From Papilionanthe hookeriana x Papilionanthe teres (taxonomy: Eukaryota > Streptophyta > Magnoliopsida > Asparagales > Orchidaceae), in contig CM040434.1 of assembly GCA_022702705.1 (NCBI GenBank), positions 18,767,771 to 18,831,770 of the forward strand: 64,000 nucleotides of DNA, in the 5' to 3' direction. Below, in pieces: positions 54,641 to 64,000 of this stretch. Numbering within the stretch: position 1 is the stretch's first letter; each line of letters opens with the position of its first letter. The notes beneath the pieces are model-generated. The model saw only the letters and a list, made by a program, of their open reading frames with translations. It was not told where the DNA came from and did no database searches. Both the position numbers and the translations under genes were made by a program.

Positions 54641-55060
54641 TTGAAACATAAAGTATATTGGGTGATGCAAGAGTTTAATTTCAATTTAAATGATGCTAGT
54701 GAGAAAAGATTATTACAACATAATGAATTGGAAGAAATTAGAAATGAATCTTATGATAATGATAGAATTTATAAGGAGAAAATGAAGATTTGGCATGATC
54801 AGAAGATTATAAGAAAGAAATTTAAACTTGGACAGGAAGTTTTGTTATATAATACAAGATTGAGATTGTTTCCTAGAAAACTAAAGTCTAGGTGGATAGG
54901 ACCTTTCACTGTTATAAAAGCTTATCAATTTGGAGCTGTTGATATAGAAGATCCTAATGCTGGAAGAATAATTCAAGTTAATTGGCATAGATTGAAACCA
55001 TATTTTGAGGGGTATCAACCAAATTTTAATGAGTTTGTAATGTTGAGTCATCCTGAATAA
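54641..55060 (+). pseudogene. Integrase C-terminal domain (E)
   Basis: 139 open codons: LQHNELEEIRNESYDND, KLGQEVLLYNTRLRLFP, KLKSRWIGPFTVIKAYQFGA (GPF module), VNWHRLKPYFEGY. Ends in TAA at 55058, the end of pol. Confidence 0.88.
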
Positions 55061-55070
55061 AACTAAAGTT

Positions 55071-55120
55071 TGTCGGGCTGACGACGTTAAACCAAGCGCT
55101 TTATGGGAGGCAACCCATAG
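55071..55120 (+). promoter_or_regulatory. Post-pol conserved motif with hairpin (E)
   Basis: TGTCGGGCTGACGACGTTAA, then CCAAGCGCTT and TATGGGAGGCAACCCATA, a hairpin with a 6-bp stem (TATGGG/CCCATA). A very similar sequence directly after pol is, as I recall, a hallmark of Athila-type elements in legumes and grasses. Its role is unknown; a splice or RNA signal for the downstream ORF is possible. Confidence 0.65.
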
Positions 55121-55559
55121 TTATCTTTATTATTTAGTTTATTTAAGTTGGTTATGGTTGATATTAATATTAGTTAATGATATATTTGAGTCCTACTTAC
55201 ACATAAATATTATAAATGATGATAATTATTGGATTGTATCGAAGATTCAGAATTTATTTGGACCAAAGTGAAGTTTGGAGCAAAGCTACGTTTTGGCGCC
55301 GAAGGCACCAGATGAGCACCATCAGCATCCTTTTATAGAGAGTATCGTCAAATTGTGGAGAATGGGAGCGGACAACGCTCTATCTAGCATTGATGATTTT
55401 TGGTGACGATTTTAGAGTTTCCAATGAAGGTTTTGACAGTTTTAAGCTGGATTTTTAACCTTATAACTCCCAAAACTCGATTTTAAACCCTTGAACTCCA
55501 GAAAAATAAAACGATAGTTCCCCAATTCACACCCCATAGCTTCTTAACTCTTTAGGAAC

Positions 55560-56560
55560 TCCAAGATTTAGAGTTTTCAATAGGAGGAAGTTTAACCGTT
55601 TCGAGGCGCAGCGACTTTGCGACAAAGTTCTTGTGAAGAGAAGACTAATTAAAGAACAAGGCTTTGTCAATCATGGTTTGAATGCTCCATGTACTCTAGT
55701 AGAAGAGATTATTGTGCAGAGGCGATGGAAGTGTTATGCTACACTAGTGTCGCAGTAGGCATTCCTGTGGTGAATGAGTTCTATGAAAATCTTCATGGAA
55801 TCAACCAATGAGTCATCTATGTGCGAGGTAGGTGGGTACCATTCACTCCTACAAGGAGTAATGAACTGTTCATGATAAAAAATGTGTCAATCTGCCATTA
55901 CACAAAATTTTCCCCTACGAGAGACAACATGAATGAAATTTATCGATTTTTTTTACGGATGAAAGTGAAGATTGGGATATAAGAGACAACAGGTATGTAT
56001 ATTTCTCTACTACATTCTTGAATCCTGTGTCAAAGCAATGCCTTTCTTTATATCTACGAAATTACTCCCAGCTATGAAAATTAGCAAAGTGATGAAGGAA
56101 AGTGCAATATTGAATTATTGTATTCAAATGGAAAGGCATATTGATATTGGTACCATAATTGTGAATTGCACATGGATCAAATTATGCGTTGGGACATCCT
56201 TCTACCATATTTCTTCTCTGCAGTCAATCAGAAGTGTCATATAAAAGCTGGGAAAAAGTGCTTCTCTCTTGGGAGCCCATGGACCCTAGTAACATTTATT
56301 ACTGCCAAGCAATTTGGGATGAGAATGATATGAGCAGAATTGTGGACCAACCATCTCAGAGTTCACTACCTATTCAACCTCACTTTTCTGAAAGTTCGCT
56401 TTTGATTCTGAAAAAGATTAAGAAGCTGAAGAAAAAGGCTTGGATTGAAGAGGATTCGACTGACGAATTCCCGTATCAACCCTTCTACAATTTGTTCGTG
56501 CACCACCAATCCATGGGAGATATTAGAGGAGAAGATAACACTGACATTGATGAGAAGTAG
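55560..56560 (+). pseudogene. Post-pol ORF 1 (putative plant transposon protein family) (E)
   Basis: Broken frames reading RRLIKEQGF, VEEIIVQRRWKCYATLVS, AIPVVNEFYENLHGINQ, VIYVRGRWVPFTP, MPFFISTKLLPAMKISKVM, ESAILNYCIQMERHIDIGTI. This is the pattern (VVxEFYxNL ... VRGxxVxFTP ... ISxKLxPxxH) of the plant transposon protein domain (I believe Pfam PF20167) found after or near pol in Athila elements. Ends in a Lys-rich tail (LKKIKKLKKKAW) and TAG at about 56558. Function unknown; often called env-like, without evidence of fusion activity. Confidence 0.65.
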
Positions 56561-57284
56561 TGACTCTATAATATATCTAGTATTTGGTATTTGAACTTTA
56601 ATATGCTTAGGTGTGTTTAGCATTTGGCTTGCTTAATTGTGTGATTGCAGACTTATTATGTTTGGGATTTGAGTCTATGTTTAGTTTTCAACGTTGGAGT
56701 GTTGTGGTTTGATTGCAACGCTGAATTATTATGTGATAGAGTGATTTTTATGTGTATGTTTGTAATAGTGGATTTTTTATATAAAAGTGATGTTTTATGT
56801 TGTTTGTGTAAAATTTTTATTTGTTGATTAATTAATTATGAAAATAGATGCTTAAAAAGGCTAATTAGTTGATGATCGAAATCGCAAAAAAAATTCAGAC
56901 CTAGAAAATTGATTTGGTGATGGCTCCAAAAATCCAAAGCTTGCCAGTTCATTTTAAATCACAAATTTGAACAGCTGACCCCATTTTAACCATCTTCAAC
57001 CTCTAGTCAGTGCCAAAATCTACACCTAGGGCTTGCTTTCATTTGGATTAGAGGCGATATCAAGGCTTAAAGAGGTTGGATCTCATCTTCTTTTAGTAAG
57101 AGCCCTACTTTAAACTAAAAAATTTTATTTTCATCATGGAAATCTCCTACATTGGGGAGATCCGAAATTTTTGATTTTTTAAAGAAAGCTTTGAGATAAT
57201 CCATGGTGTAAAGTTCTTACCTGTTAGATTTGTCTTTGGAGTTTACTATATTGTAATTTTGAAATTTATTTGGATTTATGTCCA

Positions 57285-58383
57285 CATTTTTTAGAAATTT
57301 TGAAATGGCTCCAAGGATGAGTAAGGGGAAGAGGAAGTTGGATTTCGATAAGAAGAAGTTTGTTAATATTAAAGAAAAATACCACTTCAATTCTAGCCTT
57401 TGCAATAAAATGCGCATAAAGGATCTGTTATTTTTCTGTCGATGCGATTACAGATGTGATTCGTGAATTTTATGCTAATATTTGGTGGACCAAAGTTGAA
57501 CATGTGCTTGTTCAAGGAATAATGATAGAGTTTACCCCAGACCAAATCAACACTTTCTACCAGTTAAGGGGTACTTCTTTCTGTGAATATGAATCCTTTG
57601 GTACTATGGATGCTAATTTAAATGTGGTAATTGCTTTTCTTACTGATGGAAATGATGAGTGGAAAACGAAGCAAAGGCAAAAGATAAATTTTTCTGCTTC
57701 TATGTTAAATGTCGCATCTAAAGCCTGACACTATTTTATTTCTACAAAATTACTATTTACCTACCATTATAGAAAAGTTATAAGAGATAGAGTTATTTTG
57801 AATTACTATATTCAAAATATGAACATGATTAATATTGGTGTTATTATCTATAAGAGTATCCAGACTATGGCTAAGGGAGAAACCACTGGAGGATTAGGTC
57901 ATCCTACCCTAACTTACTCATTATGTGTACAATCAGGAGTTGAGTTTGATAGTTGTGAAGAGTTGGTCATCCTTTAAAGCCAATCGGTAAGGTCAACATT
58001 TGTACATATGAATCTCATGTAGGATGGAGAGCTTGGAGTAAGAGTAGTAATGTTCCTTCTACTAGTCATGATATACCTTCTACCTCTAGAACTCCTACTC
58101 TTTCTGATGTTATTGAGCAATTGATGATACAACAGGCTGATATTGTAAGGCTCCATAACTGAATTGGTGGATTAGAAACAAGGAATAATACTAATGATCA
58201 TTATCAGAAGAGAAGAGTTAAGTATGATATAGCTTACCACGATGCTTAGATGAGATTCATGAGGGGTGATTTTGGTGTGATATTTCTTGCCACCTCTCCC
58301 TATGTTCCATATTAGCCTCAAGTAGAAGAAGTAGAAGAAGCAGAAGAAGAAGAAGTAGAAGAAGAGGAGGAGAATGATTGGTA
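57285..58383 (+). pseudogene. Post-pol ORF 2, paralogue of ORF 1 (E)
   Basis: Starts MAPRMSKGKRKLDFDKKKF and continues across a shift with VIREFYANIWWTKVEHVLVQ, GIMIEFTPDQINTFYQLRGT, then HYFISTKLLFTYHYRKVIRD, VILNYYIQNMNMINIGVIIY, TTGGLGHPTLTYSLCVQSGV. The same family pattern as ORF 1, with shared FISTKLL, ILNYxIQ and IxIGxII words. C-terminus Glu-rich (VEEVEEAEEEEVEEEEEND). Several stops. Two copies in one element imply an internal duplication or a second capture. Confidence 0.65.
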
Positions 58384-59678
58384 GAGTAGTGTTCTTTTAG
58401 TTTATTATTGATGTGTGAAATTGTGTGTTTGTTACTTGCTTTTATGTGATTGATGTGTGGTGATTGTACTTTTTTATGTTAGTAAAGTTGTGATGAATTT
58501 GTGTTTGTTTGTTTATTAGTCTGAATTGAGACTGTTGATTGTATGTTTGTGTTAAATTTTTAAAGTTTATGTTTTTAAATTTTTTTCACCCTGCAAATCT
58601 CTGATATATTATGTGTAACAAAGCTTCTAACTGTTTTATGCCTGCTAGTTTAAATTTTTTATTAATACCTGCATAGCTTTAGAAATATCAAAAGCCGGGC
58701 ACAAAAATCTTATTTTTCTTTTTGTTTTTCTTTCTTGTCTACTATTTTGATTTATATTAAAAAAATTAAGTTTGGGGGAGGAATTATTAACTTTTATTTA
58801 TTATCAATTAAATATATTTTCAAAATAACTTTAACAAGATTCAGGTAATAAATCTTAACTTTAGATAACTAAATTTTTTTTTTATTTTAAATATCATAGT
58901 AGATAAATGAAAGTTTTTAGTAATGAAGGTTAACTATATGGGTTAAGATATTTAGTATAAGAGGGCTAGACTTTAGTTGACTATTTAAAGTAAAGAAAAC
59001 TATATTTTTGAAATGTTAAGAGTCTTAGAAGTTTATGTGAGAAGAAAATATTGGGACTCTATGATGAATTATTTAAAAGCTAATATATATCTATAAAGTA
59101 AAGAGATGTTACAAGTTCCAACTTTAGGGGGAGGAGAGTGAAGTTCAAAATTATTAAAGACTATCCAGATATAGTAATCCTCACTTGCAAAGAAAAGAAA
59201 TGATTGAAAAGCAATCCCAAAAAAAAGGAAGAAAGAAAAGAAAGAATCGAAAAGAAATCCATATATATAAAAGAAAAAAAATATATGTGAGGAGAAGATT
59301 GTGGAGATGCCTAATCGAAAATTGGCTTCACTTGAATTAACTTAAAGGAAAGCTTAATTGCATTTCTGAATTTATATTTAATTATTAGCATTCTTACTAA
59401 TAGAGTTCTCATGAGCTTCTTTTTCATATGATCCTTCAAAGCACCCTTAATGTGACAAATTATGGTTACTCTTAAAATGAATAGGAGACTAGAACTCTAA
59501 GACTTGATGACTAAATCTTCTTACACCTATAGTTTCGACCTAAGTTACTGAAAGTCTTTCTAAAAGTCTTACAATTATATTCATTTAAATAAGAAATCAT
59601 GGTATTCTTTAAATGAAGTTCACTATGAGTCATATTTTTATGTAGTAAAAAGATTACTTGAGGACAAGTAAAAGTTAA
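58384..59678 (+). other. 3' non-coding region of E
   Basis: AT-rich, no ORF recognised. Holds two internal polypurine-like tracts, AAGTTTGGGGGAGGA (58767-58781) and TTTAGGGGGAGGAGAG (59123-59138), besides the one next to the LTR. Confidence 0.6.
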
Positions 59679-59691
59679 GTTTAGGGGATTT
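59679..59691 (+). other. Polypurine tract of E
   Basis: GTTTAGGGGATTT directly before the 3' LTR start TGATGCACC. Confidence 0.6.
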
Positions 59692-61293
59692 TGATGCACC
59701 AAAATTATATTGGATTTTTCATATATATTTTGTACTCATTTTTTGTGATATTGCACTTTAAAGAAAGATATTTTTTCATGTTTTATTGCAGGTATGATGA
59801 TTTTAGGCATTTGGAGCAAAAAAAAAAGCAAAAAGGAATGAATTTGGAGAGAAAACAGTCAAAATCCATAATTCTTCTTTTTGGCGCCGACAGCGCCGAA
59901 ATCCAAAGAGCCCATAAATTAAAATGCTCTGGGCGCCAACGGTGCCCAGAAACGGCGCCAAATGTTAGTGAAGGCGAGATTCATTGCATTTGGATAACTT
60001 TTGGAGGATTTCTTGAGGCATATCTTATCGAATTCATCCCTTGACTATTTTAAAGTGAATTTGGCACCATAAAAGGGTGTGAAAGGGTGTAGAAGTCAGA
60101 GTTTGGCCATTGTAGAGAGTTTAGAGTCTAAGGTTTGGAGTGAGAAAGTGTTGTTTTGTGAGGGATTCTTATCTAATAATTGTAGGTGGAGAAGGAAAGT
60201 GAGAGATTCCTTCTTCCTTACTGTTCTAAGAGGGAATTGTGTGTTGTTGCAAAGAGGAAAAGAGATTCAAAAGAACTTCAAGGGATTTGCTTGGTGAAGA
60301 AATTGAGATATGTTGTGTTTACTTCTTATTTTTTGTATGACTTTGCTATTATATATAAAATCCTTATTTTATCGTATCTTTCTCATGAATCTAAGTAGAT
60401 TTCTTTGTCTTTCTCCTTACAATGAGATATGGTGAATTGATGATTTAGACTGGACGTGTCATGTGAATGTTAAGAAATTATGATGATTTTTCACTTCGTA
60501 CTTCACTTACTTTTCGATCTGGTCAATTGAATTGTTAAAATTTATTGTAAAACATATGATCCGAGTGGACTCTATGTTCTACAACAAAAGTGAAGATCAC
60601 ATTCAATGTCCATGAATAAGTGATATAGTTTGGGTGCAAAAAAATAGTGAAATAAGGTTTATTGGACGATGAATTGAAGATTTTAGGGTGACAGACTAAA
60701 ATCTCCAATTTGGTCCTAGTGTTTAGAAACTAAAGCGAGAGTTAGCCTTCAGGCGAAGGGAAGTGGGAGCCAGATTCCTCCCAGCCTAACCATGAATTTA
60801 GGGACTAAACCTAAAATTAGCCGATGTTCCTTATAGCACTCGGAAGAGGTTAAAGAATAGATATTCTCATAGTTTGCACAATACAAATTTTCATCAATCT
60901 TTATCATTCACTCATCATAACATCATTATAAGAGGGAGGCCACTTTCTCCAAATTTGAACCTTTCAATACAAAACTTAGTTTAGTGATAGTTAACTTTAT
61001 TTCGAAGTTTAGAAAGTACTTTAGTGATCATAGAATCTTTAGCATCATTAAACTTTAGCAACTTTAGCATTTAATGTACGTGCATTGTAATTTGATTATT
61101 AAATTTTTGTATTACGCTTTAAATTTTTACGTCCTCCCTGTGGGATCGATAACCATGACTCCATTAGAGTCTTGTATTACTTGAGTGATACGTATAATTT
61201 CGCATAGATCGGCTGCTTTCTTATTAAACTAATTATATTTTGTGACTAAAATGAAAATACTTTTTAAATGTTTATGTAAGAGAGCCGTGATCA
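59692..61293 (+). mobile_element. 3' LTR of E
   Basis: TGATGCACC...GTGATCA, 1602 bp, homologous to 48017-49639. It keeps a TATA-like CCATAAAAGGG (60068-60078), which is CCAGAAAAAGG in the 5' LTR, and a GGCGCCGACAGCGCC block (59883-59897). GTGGGATCGATAACCATGAC near the end is shared with LTR G. Confidence 0.92.
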
Positions 61294-61298
61294 ATAAC
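61294..61298. repeat. Target-site duplication ATAAC, right of E
   Basis: Matches 48012-48016. Confidence 0.88.
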
Positions 61299-63565
61299 CT
61301 ACATTTATTACAAAAACTGATGCCAACACTAGGTCCACACACATTTTAGAGTAGTTCAGTCTAGAAGCCTAGTTTAGTTTACAAGTTACCCAATAAATAG
61401 AATCAAGGACAAGGACATATAAAACAAATGTCATACTCCTTGGACCATAAGAGTTTCCTAAAATGAAGTAACCTATATAATTTACTAACGAAGATACTCC
61501 AAAAGCATTTAATAATAGAATGGTCTCCTTAAGTTATTTCTATGATGACAAAGTAGACCTCGTGTTATTTTATTGGTTAAAAGTCTAAGGATATTAGTGT
61601 ACTCAGGAGGATGGAATTATTCCAAAAAAATAAATTAGTCCTCCTATAGCTTCCTATTTAGAGTCATTTAGGTTATGACTTCATATTACTCTAGAAATCC
61701 TCTACCCTTTCTACCCTTTAGTCTAGAATCTGTCCTAACTCAATTTCTATCTGACCAAATCAACATCAAATCAAACTCAAAGTCCACGCAATCCAAGCCA
61801 ATCTCAAACCTAATTCAACACAAAATAAATTCAAATCAATCTCAATCCAACTCAGTTTTGGCCCAATTCACTTCCATCTCAGTTTCAAACCAGTTCAACT
61901 CCAAATTTGTGCACCTGATTTCCAAATTCAAACTCCATATTATCAATGACTTTTAAGAGTTTGGCTCGAACTCCAAGGAAAAATAAATTTTAAAGCTCAA
62001 CCCAAGTTTAGTAAAAATTTAATCAAAACAAATTTTAATAAAATTTAATTGAAATTAATCAACTTTAACCTTAAATAATAAAATTCATAATAAACTTAAA
62101 AAACTTTAATAAACTCTAATGAGCTTGAATGAATTTTAATGAATCAAGCTTTACTAAACTTCAGCTTTAACTAACTCTAATAAATTTTAACAAACCTGAA
62201 TAAAATTTAACAAACTTAATGAATTTAAAACAAAATTTGATAGATTTAAATGTTCTTAAAAATAAATTTTAACATGCCTTAATGAACTTTAAAAGTTTTC
62301 AAACTAACCTTAAATACAAGAAATCTTAAATAACTTTAATAATCAAAATTAAAATTGAATTAAGTTGAATTCAACCAACTTTAACAAATCTTATTTAACT
62401 CCAACCAATATTAAAAATGTTTTATACTTTTAAAAAATGAGCTTTAATAATTTTCAAACAAAATTTAAAACTAACTTAAAACTTGATAATTTTAACAAAT
62501 TAATTTCAAAATTCTTAAAATTTTCAACAAATCAATTTTCAGATTTAAATATCATCCTCAAAATTTAACAACAAGCTTAAATAAAATTGAAATTTAACTA
62601 AAAATAAATTTATAAAATGAAAATTAACTTAACAGACACAAGTTGCTCAACTTAAGTGAAGTTAACCATCATCGAAGCATATCTTTTTATCTAATTCTTT
62701 AAACATTATCATCTCACAGATATTTATTGATAATCAAGAAATATGTAAGACATTACTTTAATTAAGAGTGTTCTTAGGAGCAATTCTTGAGTTTTAATTA
62801 AGTGTATGATGGAGCCTCCTTATAGAGATATCAGACACGAGAATAAAATAAAAATTATTTTACACTTAAAAGGTAAGAAAAAATCCTGGTTATGTAGATC
62901 CATGAATCATAATGATTTTCATCACTTGAGTGATTAGAACAATTCTAAAATAATATTTTTATTATTCGGATGATATATTATTCTTTAATGACATTTATGA
63001 TCATTCAGATAAAAATCTTTTGAGGTCTATGGTGGACACAATAAAAACTCACCAATTGTACCTTAATTTTTCTTCATTTGTACTGTGTTTATATTTTTTT
63101 CCGACTTTGGTTACCTATCTTTTTCATGTTGGAATTTCTTTCTACCAAGTCATGAAAATGATCCACCAAACATCCTTAAAGTTTGGATCCACAACCTCTC
63201 ATGAGTACGATTTGGGACCTTCTTTATCAAAAATCGTTGTGGTTGGATCAGTACATTAGTTTGGTTAGGGCCTTTAGACTTAATTGTTCAAGTCTGGCCC
63301 TATTCTTTATTAACCCACTATCAAAATGAATCCCAAAAACCAAAACTTCATAAATAAAATAAAATAAAATGGAAAACCTTAAACTAAAACTAAAGAATCT
63401 TTGAAACTAAATATTTCTCCCATTCACCTCGTAGATATGGTCGAAGCATAAAATCTTTAATTAAGTTCCCTTTCAAATAAGTTTAATCTTGAACTCATTA
63501 AAATTTAAAGATTTAATTGTTGACCTGTTATTAAACATATTTCCTTGTATCCCTATTGAAGGAAG
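61299..63565. other. AT-rich region right of E, nothing assigned
   Basis: 61675-61956 is open for 93 codons but reads as low-complexity S/N/Q text made of CAA/TCA words (a composition like the CCCAATTCAA-rich U3 of the giant LTRs). 61980-62640 is AACTTTAATAAA-type low complexity. It may be an LTR of another retrotransposon whose interior begins near 63566, but I can define no ends. Confidence 0.4.
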
Positions 63566-64000
63566 ATGTCGTCCTCAAAGTACACTCCCAATTGATCCAA
63601 GAATGTCAGAGATAAACCCATTGATGAAGTTAAATGTGAATTGAAAGCTCTGTTAGAAGAATAACAGGAAGAGAACATTAATCTGCAAGGTGGTACGGTT
63701 GAAGAAGGTATTTCACTAGATAAAACCCGACAACTTCAAAAGTAATAAAGACATAAAGATAGATTGATAAAAAGTTTGGAGAAAAAGGTGGAGATTATGA
63801 ATGTTAACCCGGTGAATCAAAATCCAGTCTCGATACCAATACTCTTACACTGCCAAGATGTTGTGGTTGAAGAGAGTCCACCACCTAATATAGCTTAACA
63901 TCTGCTAGATGACTTGAAGCAAAGTTATGAGCATAATGAAAAATTAGAAAAGATAGAAGAGTTACTTTCTTCAACACCCCTAATTCAATAGAGAACTCCC
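63566..64000 (+). pseudogene. Possible gag N-terminus, broken, runs off the window
   Basis: From ATG at 63566 one frame reads plausible protein (MSSSKYTPN, DKPIDEVKCELKALLEE, GGTVEEGISLDKTRQLQ, HKDRLIKSLEKKVEIMN, HLLDDLKQSYEHNEKLEKIE) interrupted only by TGA, TAA, TAATAA, TAA and TAG, each one C-to-T change from CGA, CAA or CAG. Charged, coiled-coil-like segments suit a retrotransposon gag start, but I recognise no family motif. Confidence 0.35.

Larger units (their letters stand above)
48017..61293 (+). mobile_element. Athila-type LTR retrotransposon E, full length but decayed
   Basis: 13.3 kb between perfect ATAAC duplications. 5' LTR 48017-49639, 3' LTR 59692-61293, primer site at 49645, polypurine tract before 59692, gag, protease, RT, RNase H and integrase remnants in that order, then about 4.6 kb with two related ORFs. 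Protein signatures (CDLGASINLMP, RKDYFSLPFIDQMLDKLAG, LRSxKE at the gag end) and the tRNA-Asp-type primer site identify the Athila lineage. The LTRs differ at many positions and every ORF carries stops or shifts, so it is an old insertion. Confidence 0.93.

Noticed and set aside
61675..61956. 93-codon S/N/Q-rich ORF
   Set aside because: Low-complexity text from CAA/TCA-rich DNA; no recognisable domain and no support for expression.
1..64000. Host protein-coding genes, tRNA or rRNA genes
   Set aside because: I found no exon-like series outside retrotransposon proteins and no tRNA or rRNA sequence I could recognise; the tRNA-like match at 49645 is a primer-binding site.

Overview
This window looks like intergenic heterochromatin from a large-genome flowering plant. 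It is AT-rich, I recognise no host gene, and almost everything I can explain belongs to nested, decayed Ty3/gypsy LTR retrotransposons. A plant source is supported by two plant-restricted lineages: a Tat/Ogre-type family with two RNase H domains and very long LTRs, and an Athila-type element. I cannot name the species.

Layout: (1) 1-5973, a minus-strand giant LTR (copy A), cut by the window edge and inserted into the first ~380 bp of another LTR of the same family (5974-6357). (2) 6358-14553, the minus-strand interior of that second element (element F): RT, two RNase H domains, integrase, then an AlkB-type oxygenase ORF, a 37-bp tandem array and a polypurine tract. A 1.6-kb Athila-like LTR remnant (9130-10741) sits inside its AlkB ORF. 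(3) About 14554-30575, a plus-strand relative (element H), head-to-head with F: protease, RT, dual RNase H, integrase, AlkB ORF, 88-bp tandem array, polypurine tract, then its 3' LTR (copy B, from 23966). (4) 30576-37001, a truncated minus-strand LTR (copy D) with two satellite-like arrays. (5) 37821-45280, a solo LTR of 7.46 kb (copy C), TG...CA, with the 5-bp duplication AAGTG on both sides. (6) 48017-61293, an Athila-type element (E) with two LTRs of ~1.6 kb, a decayed tRNA-Asp-type primer site, gag-pol remnants, two related ORFs after pol, and a perfect ATAAC duplication. (7) 61294-64000, AT-rich sequence ending in the broken start of a possible gag ORF.

The central observation is that copies A, B, C, D and the interiors F and H belong to one giant retrotransposon family carrying a captured plant ALKBH9/10-like RNA demethylase ORF after integrase. 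It is present, with different damage, in both interiors. The LTRs carry a TATA box about 2-2.8 kb inside, a ~400-nt first exon ending in a GTATG/GTATT donor, a CpG-rich block, an exactly 26-nt ATG-containing putative mini-exon (A, B and C), and three hairpins close to the LTR 3' end. In two of these hairpins, copies B and C differ by compensated base-pair changes. The proposed life cycle is transcription from within the LTR, splicing to place the LTR start codon on an internal ORF, and expression of the AlkB ORF from a spliced RNA to act on the element's own RNA. All of that is inference; every interior ORF seen here is broken.
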